This document shows, piece after piece, positions 35,534 to 42,816 of a DNA stretch of 64,000 nucleotides (the stretch's first letter is position 1; the number at the start of each line of letters is the position of its first letter). The notes beneath the pieces were generated by a model. It ran no database searches, had not been told where the DNA came from, and saw only the letters and a program-made list of their open reading frames with translations. Origin of the DNA: Phycisphaeraceae bacterium (GTDB lineage Bacteria > Planctomycetota > Phycisphaerae > Phycisphaerales > UBA1924); assembly GCA_020639195.1 (NCBI GenBank), contig JACKHB010000005.1, positions 186,001 to 250,000 of the forward strand, written 5' to 3'. The position numbers and the translations under genes were made by a program.

Positions 35534-35993
35534 CCGATCCGACGCAACCTTCTTCCACATCACCGACGTACAGTTCTCCAGCGTGGCCATGATCGACGAC
35601 GCGGCCAACCTGGTCGAGCGGGTCGTCTACGACGCCTACGGGCGGGCGCGGCACCAGTGGCCGCTGGACTTGGGCGGCGACGGCGACGTGGACTCGGCCG
35701 ACGACGCCATCATGGACGCGCTCGCGCCAAGCTTCCCGATCGCCATCACCAGCGGCAGCTACAACGCCGACGCCGACATCGAACGCGACGGCGATGTGGA
35801 TGCCGACGACGCCCAGGCCGTGACCGACGCCCTGACTACCGCGGCCCTGGCTGCGGGGCAGATCTCCGACCCCGCCGGTCCGGACAACCCCATTGGGTAC
35901 GACGGGTACGTCTTCAACGCGACCGATGGGACCTACACGGTGCGGTTCCGGACGTACTTCCCCGAGTTGGGGAGGTGGGGGGAAAGGGATCCG
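35534..35993 (+). repeat. Rhs-core direct repeat, copy 1
   Basis: About 460 bases that reappear at 37927-38386 without insertions or deletions (constant offset 2393) and with only scattered substitutions. It encodes the end of an Rhs core: FHITDVQFSSVAMIDD, ERVVYDAYGRARHQWP, two dockerin-like loops, and FPELGRWGERDP. After this point the two copies diverge completely, which is the typical Rhs core/tip junction. Confidence 0.85.
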
Positions 35994-36752
35994 GCGGGGT
36001 ACGTGGATGGCCTCTCTCGATACCTGTTCACTCTATCTAATCCAGTCGTCAACGGCGATCCGACAGGCCTCAGGACCGATGGCCGGTACTACACCGAGAT
36101 ACGACACTCTAAGAAGAAGGGAGTGATCCGGCGCCACTTCTACGGTCCGCGCGGCGAGTATCTTGGCTACTTCGACTACGAGGAGTCGAATCCAGGCGAG
36201 GTTGCCATAGCCGACAAAATCGCCGCTGATCACGAGTTCTTGAACACGTGCTCCAGGCTGGCCGATGGCGCGCTCCAGGCCGGCGAGAACGTGGGCCAGA
36301 TGGCCGTGGCCGGGTTCATGATCATCCCCGATCCGAGCGATCTCGTGCTCGCGGGGGTGTTTGGGAGCAAGAAGCTGGCCGACATGGCCGCGGCCGGGGC
36401 CAGGCTGGTCAAGCGCAACGGCAAGTGGTTCTGGCGCCGCAGCGGCAAGCTGGAAGAAGTCACGGGGACCGCAGCCGTCAGGCTCAGGAACATCGAGGGC
36501 CACCACGAGTTGCCGCGGGAGTTCAGGGGCTTCTTCGCCGAGCACGGGCTGGAAATCGATGACTTCGTAAGACCCCTTGATAAGTCGAATCACCGGCTCA
36601 GATCCGACGGGCTGCACTGCGTAACCGAGGATCGCTGCACGTGGAACAAGGCCTGGGATGATTGGATCAGGCAGAACCCAGATGCATCGCGTGACAAGAT
36701 CCTTGAGCAGCTCGAGAAGATGCGTCGGGACTACTACAGACTCTCCGAATGA
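35583..36752 (+). CDS. Truncated Rhs core with C-terminal GHH/HNH-type toxin domain
   Basis: A 389-aa Rhs fragment ending in a polymorphic-toxin tip. Homology to Rhs cores begins upstream, at about 35541 (TFFHITDVQFSSVA), but a stop at 35490 cuts the frame, so the start is uncertain (GTG 35583 or ATG 35589; no ribosome site). Residues 8-25 and 105-165 are core: VERVVYDAYGR, IGYDGYVFNATDGTYTVRF, ELGRWGERDPAGYVDG, and LSNPVVNGDPTGL. Residues 30-85 hold two calcium-loop motifs (GGDGDVDSAD, ERDGDVDADD) as in dockerin. The variable tip starts after 165. It ends in EGHHELPREF (His307, His308), KSNHRL (His337) and a terminal helix with TWNKAWDDWIRQNP. This resembles the GHH branch of the HNH/LHH nuclease-toxin superfamily and DUF2380/TIGR02269 proteins. 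DNA cleavage is inferred. An immunity gene follows. Confidence 0.75.
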   Translation: MAMIDDAANLVERVVYDAYGRARHQWPLDLGGDGDVDSADDAIMDALAPSFPIAITSGSYNADADIERDGDVDADDAQAVTDALTTAALAAGQISDPAGPDNPIGYDGYVFNATDGTYTVRFRTYFPELGRWGERDPAGYVDGLSRYLFTLSNPVVNGDPTGLRTDGRYYTEIRHSKKKGVIRRHFYGPRGEYLGYFDYEESNPGEVAIADKIAADHEFLNTCSRLADGALQAGENVGQMAVAGFMIIPDPSDLVLAGVFGSKKLADMAAAGARLVKRNGKWFWRRSGKLEEVTGTAAVRLRNIEGHHELPREFRGFFAEHGLEIDDFVRPLDKSNHRLRSDGLHCVTEDRCTWNKAWDDWIRQNPDASRDKILEQLEKMRRDYYRLSE

Positions 36753-36766
36753 GCAAGGGGTCAGCG

Positions 36767-37516
36767 ATGCCGACTGCCTACTACCTTCTCGACAAGCATG
36801 CCCGCGCCGCATCGGCGTTCTGGGATCACTCTATGACGTGTGTCCGCCCGGTCGCGGTGTGTCCGGTCAACAGCCAGCACCTGATCGGTGGCCGCCGGAA
36901 CCGCCGGAACCGGGGGCTGCGCATCCTCCTTCCAAGGCAGAGGCACTACGACACGTACTGGACGCAGTACTCAGAGTGCGTGCTGACCGAGCGGTTGAAG
37001 GGTCTCATGGAGGACGCGTCTATCACCGGGGTGGAGTTCGAGCCCGTGAGGGTGGCGGGCTCGTACAAGCCGCCGCGCTACCCCGACCCGGAGGAGGTCC
37101 TGCCGCCGCCGGACCAGCCTCCATCGCTCTGGGAGCTTCGCAATGTCGGATGGGGAGGGCTGGTCGCCGGCTCATCGAGGATCTCGATCAAGGAGCGGTG
37201 TCCGGGGTGCGGCCGGGAGACATGGGAGGCGCTGAGCGACGGCGGCATCGATATTGACAGCTCTGCTCCACCGCACGAAGACATCTTCATGCTCTGGCCG
37301 ATGCCCGTCTCCATCTTCGTCTCGAAGCGCGTGGCGGACCTACTCAAGAAGCATCGCATCACGGGCGCGGTCTGCAGGCCGCTGACGGACATCACGATCA
37401 AGCGAGGTGACGGATACGCGCCAGGCAAGTTGGAGTATTGGATGTCCCATGAGGCAGCGAAGGCTCGAGAGGACGCAATGTCTTTGCGCCGCGAGAGGCA
37501 CCTGCCAAGGCACTGA
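36767..37516 (+). CDS. Immunity protein candidate, double-CXXCG (Gmx_para_CXXCG) type
   Basis: A 249-aa cytoplasmic protein. The ATG at 36767 has AAGGGG six bases upstream; an ATG at 36749 overlapping the toxin stop (ATGA) is an alternative. It resembles the Myxococcus double-CXXCG family (TIGR02264/PF09535): a degenerate first cysteine motif (VCPVNSQ, Cys32), an intact second motif RCPGCGRETW (Cys145, Cys148), and a C-terminal half EDIFMLWPMPVSIFVSKRVA followed by DLLKKHRITGAVCRPL. From memory, that family lies next to DUF2380/GHH proteins in myxobacteria, exactly as here, so it should neutralise the upstream toxin. Zinc binding by the motif is probable. The Rhs core sequence resumes immediately after its stop, in the same frame. 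Confidence 0.72.
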   Translation: MPTAYYLLDKHARAASAFWDHSMTCVRPVAVCPVNSQHLIGGRRNRRNRGLRILLPRQRHYDTYWTQYSECVLTERLKGLMEDASITGVEFEPVRVAGSYKPPRYPDPEEVLPPPDQPPSLWELRNVGWGGLVAGSSRISIKERCPGCGRETWEALSDGGIDIDSSAPPHEDIFMLWPMPVSIFVSKRVADLLKKHRITGAVCRPLTDITIKRGDGYAPGKLEYWMSHEAAKAREDAMSLRRERHLPRH

Positions 37517-37678
37517 CGGGCCGCCCGCGCCCACAACTCGGCCAATGAGATCACCGACCTGGATACCTCTGGGGTCAGCGCCAGCACCCAGGACCTCCGC
37601 CACGGCAAGGCGGGCACCCTGACCCGCACCAAGAACCCCGCCAACCAAGCCGGCAACCGCTACATCCACGACGCCTGG

Positions 37679-37926
37679 ATGCCGATTGAAACTATGGCAT
37701 CCCTGCCGCCAGCCCACTTCCGGGGCGAATCAGTGCGGTCAAGACCGCGCTGTACCGCTCACCAAGCAAGTCGAGCAAACCCGTGGGCCCCGATGCGCCA
37801 CTTCGCTCTTCCTTCCCGCCAATCCCCCTTTCCTCAGAACAAGTGCCGCCGAAGGCGGCTGGAAGCCAAGCCCTCCGGGCGGGGATTGCAGGGGGCGGGC
37901 CAGCCCCCTGCGCCGCACCCGTGCCG
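37679..37926 (+). repeat. Repeat element copy 2 (full length) inside the Rhs core
   Basis: About 248 bases. The first half is nearly identical to 39072-39193 and includes a perfect hairpin GCGGTC-AA-GACCGC at 37735-37748. The second half matches copies 1 and 3 and includes CCGCC-GAA-GGCGG and GCCC-TCC-GGGC hairpins. It sits between the Rhs YDAW-like motif and the FHITDVQF motif, the same place as in copy 3. Function unknown; it looks like a palindromic mobile or REP-like unit. Confidence 0.65.
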
Positions 37927-38386
37927 CCGATCCGACGCAACCTTCTTCCACATCACCGACGTACAGTTCTCCAGCGTGGCCATGATCGACGACGCGGCCA
38001 ACCTGGTCGAGCGGGTGGTGTACGACGCCTACGGGCGGGCGCGGCACCAGTGGCCGCTGGACTTGGGCGGCGACGGCGACGTGGACTCGGCCGACGACGC
38101 CATCATGGACGCCCTCTCGGGCAGCTTCCCGATCGCCATCACCAGCGGCAGCTACAACGCCGACGCCGACATCGACCGTGACGGCGACGTGGACGCCGAC
38201 GACGCCCAGGCCGTGACCGACGCCCTGACCACCGCGGCCCTGGCCTTCGGGCAGATCTCCGACCCCGCCGGTCCGGACAACCCCATCGGCTACGACGGGT
38301 ACGTCTTCAACGCCACCGACGGGACCTACACGGCGCGCTTCCGGACGTACTTCCCGGAGTTGGGCAGGTGGAGGGAGAGAGATCCG
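37927..38386 (+). repeat. Rhs-core direct repeat, copy 2
   Basis: Direct repeat of 35534-35993 at a constant offset of 2393 bases. Many differences fall at third codon positions (for example GAACGCGAC versus GACCGTGAC), suggesting both copies were once under protein-level selection or were exchanged by conversion. Confidence 0.85.
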
Positions 38387-38550
38387 ATTGAACCTGCTGA
38401 TGGATCCAATTGGTATTTATGCGCGCACGACAAACCAATTGACTCGATTGACTCTCTTGGGCTGTTCACACTCCGGTTCATTTAACAAGCCTTGCGAACG
38501 CAGTTGTGAAGTCGATTGCTCGACGGGGAAGGGAAACGGGGAATCAGAAG

Positions 38551-39009
38551 GTGACCAAACGGCCGTACGCATTCGTGCTTGCCGCACTCTTAGTTCTTTT
38601 CATTCTAATTGCACTATTCTCTGCGCAGGCCGTGCACGAAACCGAAGTGTATTCAGGCCGCAAGCGCACTTCGTACCGGATACTGGGGCATGCCGTCGGG
38701 CAGCGTGCCACCGTCGCAGAAGACAACCCGGTTCCTCCATCTAACGCGGCGTGGGTTAAAGAGCGCATGGTTGGGTTATTAACAGGCGTCAAAACACACA
38801 CAAGATTCTCTGGCGTATCTACTTCGCACTATGTGCTTCAGTCGCTCGCGACTGACATGGGACTAACGCCCGAGCAGGCATCTAACGCGCGATTGGCTAT
38901 GGCTAATATAATACTCGATCACGGGCGCATTGATTTGCGCACCCAAGAGAATCACATTATTGCTCAAACACGGCATGGCGTTGATATCGTTGTATTTCCG
39001 TTGGACTGA
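38551..39009 (+). CDS. Small membrane-anchored orphan protein between Rhs fragments
   Basis: A 152-aa protein beginning at the GTG 38551 (GGGGA lies 7-11 bases upstream; an upstream GTG at 38506 is also in frame). One N-terminal membrane segment (FVLAALLVLFILIALFSAQ), then a polar domain with TSYRILGHAVGQRATVAEDN, LQSLATDMGLTPEQASNARL and ENHIIAQTRHGVDIVVFPLD. The DNA is visibly less GC-rich than the surrounding genes, with codons such as ATT, TTA, ATA and ACT, suggesting recent acquisition. It sits where an immunity gene would be expected for Rhs fragment 2, but the matching toxin tip is missing. I do not recognise its family. Confidence 0.55.
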   Translation: MTKRPYAFVLAALLVLFILIALFSAQAVHETEVYSGRKRTSYRILGHAVGQRATVAEDNPVPPSNAAWVKERMVGLLTGVKTHTRFSGVSTSHYVLQSLATDMGLTPEQASNARLAMANIILDHGRIDLRTQENHIIAQTRHGVDIVVFPLD

Positions 39010-39038
39010 TGCGCGCCGGCGCGTGTTGATTTGGTAGG

Positions 39039-39298
39039 CAGGCCGGCAAACGCTACGTCCACTATGCCTGGATGCCCATTGAAACTATGGCATCCTTGCC
39101 GCCAGCCCAATTCCGGGGCGAATCAGTGCGGTCAAGACCGCGCTGTACCCCTCACCAAGCAAGTCGAGCAAACCCGTGGGCCCCGATGCGCCGCATCGCG
39201 CCTCCTCTTTCCTCAGACCAAAGGCCGCCGCAGGCGGCTGGAAGACAAGCCCTCCGGGCCGGGGTTGCAGGGGCAGGCCGGCCCCCCGCGCCGCTCCC
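39039..39298 (+). pseudogene. Rhs core remnant 3 with repeat element copy 3
   Basis: Begins with AGKRYVHYAW (compare NRYIHDAW at 37660-37678) and runs into a full copy of the repeat element (39072-39298), including the perfect hairpin GCGGTC-AA-GACCGC at 39128-39141. The Rhs core that should follow (FHITDVQF...) is missing; sequence similarity ends at about 39298. This is the downstream border of the array. Confidence 0.65.
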
Positions 39299-39574
39299 CT
39301 CAACCTGTGCGCCAGTCCCGCCGGCGCTGCGCGGCCGGATCTCCGTCCCGCACCTCCCGACGCGCCCCATCGCCTCCATTCTCTTCAGTTCTGGCGCGCT
39401 CGAGCCCCAACTCTCTCATTCGTGCGCCCAAACCCGGTCCCTTCGCCCGTGCGCGCTTGCATCGCTCGCGGCACGGCTTATCTTCCGCCTGTCTCCGCGT
39501 GGCGCAGTGATCACCGCCTCGCCATTTCCTGTTCCGCCCGTTCCGCCTCTCCGCTCTCTACAAGGACCCCTCCC
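39299..39574. other. Intergenic region at the right border of the Rhs array
   Basis: 276 bases with no supported gene and no clear promoter. An AAGGA just before 39575 may be the ribosome site of the next gene. The base composition returns to the GC-rich, C-rich pattern of the surrounding chromosome. Confidence 0.4.
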
Positions 39575-40651
39575 ATGTCACACGTGCTCGACGATTTCCT
39601 CATGGGCGCCGACCGCCTCCCCTGGCTCGCCAACAACAACGGCCTCGAACTCCGCGAGGTCGCCCTGGGCCTCGTGCCCCACGCGCCCCTGATCGCCACC
39701 CTCGAGGCCCTCGCCCTCCTCCGCGCCCGATTCATCGCCGCCGACGCCCGCGCCGCCGCGCTCATCCGCCTCGCCGACCTCGCGGCCACCGCCTCCAACG
39801 AAGAAACCGCCCGCAAGGCCGCCACCGACCTCATCAAGCTCTCACTCATCATCGAACGCGATCAGGGCGGCGCAACTCCCGGCAGACGAACGCGCAAGAG
39901 CGATACTGAACCCGCCCTCGGGAACATTCCCAGGCCCACGCTCGGCGAACTCGGCCCGGGCATGAACGTCGGCGACCCCGAACGCCTCGGCTACCAGACC
40001 ATCGACGACGCCCTCAAGGACATCGCCGCGTCCAGGGAGGCCCGGCGCTCCGAGCCCGGCGCACAGACCTCCAACGGAGCCGCGTCGCTACTCCCCACCC
40101 GCTGCACCAAACCCGATGCCGACCCGTCCGCGCCGCGCCCGGAACCCGCGGACCAGGCCCGCTCAGATCCTCCCCACCACGCACACGATGAAGCTCTCAC
40201 CCAGCCCCGCGACATCCCGGATGGGCTCGATCCGTCCCTCGATGGGCAGGGCCCCATAGACCTCGGTCATCGTGAACCCGGCCTCGCGCATCGCATCGCG
40301 CAGTTCGGGCACGCTCCACAGCCGCCAGTGATAGATGAACGCGTCGGGCAGGTCGGCCACGACGTCCCCGGCGAGATCGGCCCGGAAGTGCAGCGCGCAG
40401 ATGACCATCCCGGTCAGCGGATCGGCCTCGCGCTGCTCCCAGGTGTACGCGATGCGCAGGTCGCCGACGCGATGCGTCCGCCGGACGTGCCCGATGCGGA
40501 AGGCCGACTCGCCCCCGTAGGTGTCGCACACGAACACGCCCCCGGGCTCGAGGCGCGCGCGGGCCCGGCGCAGATATCCGAGCAGATCCTGCCTCCGATG
40601 GATCTCGCCAATCGAGAAGTTGCCGACGAACAGCACATCCGCGCGGCATGA
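39575..40651 (+). CDS. Unknown protein; 3' half of the frame runs antisense to a methyltransferase gene
   Basis: The frame starts at the ATG 39575 (358 codons). The first roughly 195 residues look like a real protein: helical segments HAPLIATLEALALLRARF and AAALIRLADLAATASNEET, then TARKAATDLIKLSLIIERD, followed by a polar proline- and serine-rich stretch. From about 40163 the frame lies entirely opposite the methyltransferase gene on the minus strand. There its translation (for example DVPGEIGPEVQRADDHPG) has the composition of a non-coding shadow. The natural stop may have been lost, or the overlap may be real. I recognise no family. The first half resembles nothing specific, and its position next to the Rhs array may be incidental. 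Confidence 0.5.
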   Translation: MSHVLDDFLMGADRLPWLANNNGLELREVALGLVPHAPLIATLEALALLRARFIAADARAAALIRLADLAATASNEETARKAATDLIKLSLIIERDQGGATPGRRTRKSDTEPALGNIPRPTLGELGPGMNVGDPERLGYQTIDDALKDIAASREARRSEPGAQTSNGAASLLPTRCTKPDADPSAPRPEPADQARSDPPHHAHDEALTQPRDIPDGLDPSLDGQGPIDLGHREPGLAHRIAQFGHAPQPPVIDERVGQVGHDVPGEIGPEVQRADDHPGQRIGLALLPGVRDAQVADAMRPPDVPDAEGRLAPVGVAHEHAPGLEARAGPAQISEQILPPMDLANREVADEQHIRAA

Positions 40652-40945
40652 CGCCCCGAGACAGTCCCCTCGCTCCAGCGTGAGGCGCCCCGAGCCGCCC
40701 GGCCCGAGCGACTCTGGAATCTCGCGCTCCGCGCGATCGCGCGCTTCGCAGAGCGTCGCGCCGTCCAGGTCCATCGCGGCCGCCCACGCCGACGGGTCGG
40801 CGGCGCACCACGCGCGCGAGACGGCCGCGGTGCCGCAGAAGTCCTCGGCGAGCCCGCGCGGGCCGCGCCCGTGCACCGCGCGCAGCAGGGCGACGGTGTC
40901 GCGAGGCGACTGCACGCACGCCTCGTAGCAATCGTGCCGGTTCAT
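40163..40945 (-). CDS. Class I SAM-dependent methyltransferase
   Basis: A 260-aa methyltransferase with a Rossmann-like SAM-binding core. Motif I is GLAEDFCGTAAVSRAW (residues 31-46), where DFCGT is characteristic of a small family of uncharacterised methyltransferases. AAMDLDGATLCEARDRA supplies the acidic loop that binds the SAM ribose, and VLFVGNFSIGEIHRR and PGGVFVCDTYGGES follow. Substrate unknown. Its ATG overlaps the stop of the upstream RluA-methyltransferase fusion (ATGA), so it is the last gene of a three-gene minus-strand operon that begins with coaB. Two different methyltransferases in one coupled operon suggest sequential modification of the same target, possibly RNA, which is speculation. 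Confidence 0.82.
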   Translation of the reverse strand: MNRHDCYEACVQSPRDTVALLRAVHGRGPRGLAEDFCGTAAVSRAWCAADPSAWAAAMDLDGATLCEARDRAEREIPESLGPGGSGRLTLERGDCLGASCRADVLFVGNFSIGEIHRRQDLLGYLRRARARLEPGGVFVCDTYGGESAFRIGHVRRTHRVGDLRIAYTWEQREADPLTGMVICALHFRADLAGDVVADLPDAFIYHWRLWSVPELRDAMREAGFTMTEVYGALPIEGRIEPIRDVAGLGESFIVCVVGRI

Positions 40946-42816
40946 CGCGCCGGGCGATTGGGCCCGCGCGGCGGACCACCGGGACGCGGCCCACCCGGAC
41001 GCGGACCCCGGGGCCCGCCACCCATGGGCCCCCGCGCCGGGGGACGCCTCGGCCCCGCCGGCCGACTCGGAAAGTCTCGTGGTCCGCCGCGAGGTCCTCC
41101 GCGAGGTCCCCCGGGCGGCGCCCCTCGCGGCCCCGGGCGAATCCATGGCGGCCCGCCGGCGCGAGGCCCGGGTCGAAGCGCCGGTCGATGCTCGCCGAAT
41201 CCGGGCGGCGGTCGCCTGACCGCGCTGATCGCCAGGAACATCGGGATCTCGCGCCGCGCGCGGTCCTCTTCCTCCGCCCGCGGGCCGGGCTCGCTCGTGC
41301 GATCGCTCGCCCACTCCTCGATCGCCTCGATCAAGAATCCGGCCTCGCGCAGGGCGCTGGCGTACCGCGAGATCGGCCGGTGGTGCGTGGTGGTCGTGAC
41401 CGGCTCGGCCCCCGACGACACCTCGCCGGGGTTCATGACGATCGGCGATGCGAAGTCGGACAGGTACGCCTCGACGCGACGGGTCTGTCGGGGCGAGCCA
41501 TCCTCGCGCGCGTCCCAGTCCCACGCGGTCCGCCCGGGCGCCCTGAACGCCGGGTGCAGGATCACCACCACCAGCCGCCCCAGCGGCTTGAGGCGAGCCG
41601 CGGCCCCGGCGAACACCGGTGCGACCGGCTCGATGTTCATGAGGGCCATCACGCACGTCGCGCCGTCAACCGGCTCGAACGCGAGCGAGCCGAGGTCCCG
41701 CGCATCGGCGAGCATGAACCGGGCCCGCTCGCCGACGCGCTCTTTCGCCGCCTCGATCAGGCGTGGCGAGGCGTCGATGCCCATGACGTCGGCGCCGCGC
41801 TGGGCGAGCGACGCCGCGAGGTCGCCCTGCCCGCAGGCGATGTCGATCACGCGAAGCCCGCGGACCTCGCCGAGCAGCCGATGGACGCCGGGGAGGATGA
41901 CGCGCTCGAAGTGGTCCGAGCGTTTCTCGGAGATCAGCCGGTCGTACCAGGGGGCGACGTGGTCCCAGCCCCGATCGGGCTCGGCGTCTCCGAGAGGTTC
42001 GGCGGCCTCCGACGGCGGCTCGGTGACGGCGGGCGGCGCGGGCCAATCTCCCGCGCGAGACGTCGAGGGCGTCTGCGGCGGCGTGACTCTCAGCGGAATG
42101 GATCGCACGAGGTCGAGGAAACGCGCCGGCGGCGCGTTGGAGAATCGCAGCGGGATGCCCGTGGTCGGGTGCGAGAAGGCGATCTGGGAGAGGTGCACGC
42201 ACAGCCGATCCGGCAGCGAGCGGTTCGGCGCGGCGTCGATGTAGACGGGGCAGCCGAGCCGCGCGAGGTGGTCGGACAGCTGCGCCGGAAAGTCGGTCTC
42301 CAGGCGCAGGCGGAGCAGGCACCGCTGCGGCCCGCCCTTGGTCAGCTCGAAGTGCGTGACGGCGGGGATGCGCAGGGCGCGAGGGCCGGCCTCGGGCTCG
42401 GTCCGGAGCGTGCCGCGAAGCGCGACGGCCTCGCCCTCGGAACTCCTGGGCGCACCGGCGACGACGACCGAGAGGATGCGCGTGGGCTTGGAGGACTTGA
42501 ACTGGGCGCGGAGGGCTTCGGCGCTATTCGGGTTGGTGGCGAGCACGACCAGACCCGAGCCGCGAGGGTCGACGTTGTGGACGGCCCGGAGCGAGGGCCC
42601 GCGCTTCCCGCCGGGGGCCAACTGGTGGCGGAGCGATTCGATGAGCGTGGGCTGGCGCAGGTCCACCCGCTGGCCGGGAGGGCGGGAGATGGGCATGTTG
42701 GCGGGTTTGACGGTGACGATGACGTCGTCGTCGTGGTGGAGGATCGGCAGGGCCTCGCGCCTGGCGCGCAGCGGCGTTCGGAGAGACTTGGGCTTAGGAC
42801 GTGGGGACGGCGGCAT
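40942..42816 (-). CDS. RluA-type pseudouridine synthase domain fused to a methyltransferase and a Gly/Pro/Arg-rich tail
   Basis: A 624-aa three-part protein. Part 1 (about 20-280) resembles RluA-family pseudouridine synthases: DDDVIVTVKPANMPISRPPG, then RAVHNVDPRGSGLVVLATN, where Asp83 is the equivalent of the catalytic Asp in HRLDRxTSG. The arginine of HRLD is replaced (HNVD). Part 2 (about 300-530) is a class I methyltransferase: VIDIACGQGDLAASLAQRG, VMGIDASPRLIEAAKER, and LADARDLGSLAFEPVDG. Part 3 (532-624) is a low-complexity tail of GGPRGGPRGGPRD-type repeats, often an RNA-binding or condensing element. The start at 42816 overlaps the coaB stop by 23 bases; a longer frame to 43047 lies inside coaB. 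An rRNA- or tRNA-modifying role is inferred. Confidence 0.75.
   Translation of the reverse strand: MPPSPRPKPKSLRTPLRARREALPILHHDDDVIVTVKPANMPISRPPGQRVDLRQPTLIESLRHQLAPGGKRGPSLRAVHNVDPRGSGLVVLATNPNSAEALRAQFKSSKPTRILSVVVAGAPRSSEGEAVALRGTLRTEPEAGPRALRIPAVTHFELTKGGPQRCLLRLRLETDFPAQLSDHLARLGCPVYIDAAPNRSLPDRLCVHLSQIAFSHPTTGIPLRFSNAPPARFLDLVRSIPLRVTPPQTPSTSRAGDWPAPPAVTEPPSEAAEPLGDAEPDRGWDHVAPWYDRLISEKRSDHFERVILPGVHRLLGEVRGLRVIDIACGQGDLAASLAQRGADVMGIDASPRLIEAAKERVGERARFMLADARDLGSLAFEPVDGATCVMALMNIEPVAPVFAGAAARLKPLGRLVVVILHPAFRAPGRTAWDWDAREDGSPRQTRRVEAYLSDFASPIVMNPGEVSSGAEPVTTTTHHRPISRYASALREAGFLIEAIEEWASDRTSEPGPRAEEEDRARREIPMFLAISAVRRPPPGFGEHRPALRPGPRAGGPPWIRPGPRGAPPGGPRGGPRGGPRDFPSRPAGPRRPPARGPMGGGPRGPRPGGPRPGGPPRGPNRPAR

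Larger units (their letters stand above)
37517..38485 (+). pseudogene. Rhs core fragment 2 with a near-empty tip
   Basis: Directly after the immunity stop the frame encodes Rhs core sequence: AHNSANEITDLDTSGVSAS, GKAGTLTRTKN and NQAGNRYIHDAW, where intact Rhs has something like YDAWNRL. From 37679 to 37926 the repeat element replaces the expected core segment but keeps the frame open. The core then resumes (TFFHITDVQFSSVAMIDD...) and continues with dockerin-like loops to RWRERDPIEPADGSNWYL. After that comes only DSIDSLGLFTLRFI and a stop, so no toxin domain remains. No N-terminal Rhs domain exists in the window and there is no plausible ribosome site (the first ATG is 37679). I read it as a displaced core fragment that could serve as recombination substrate. 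Confidence 0.7.
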
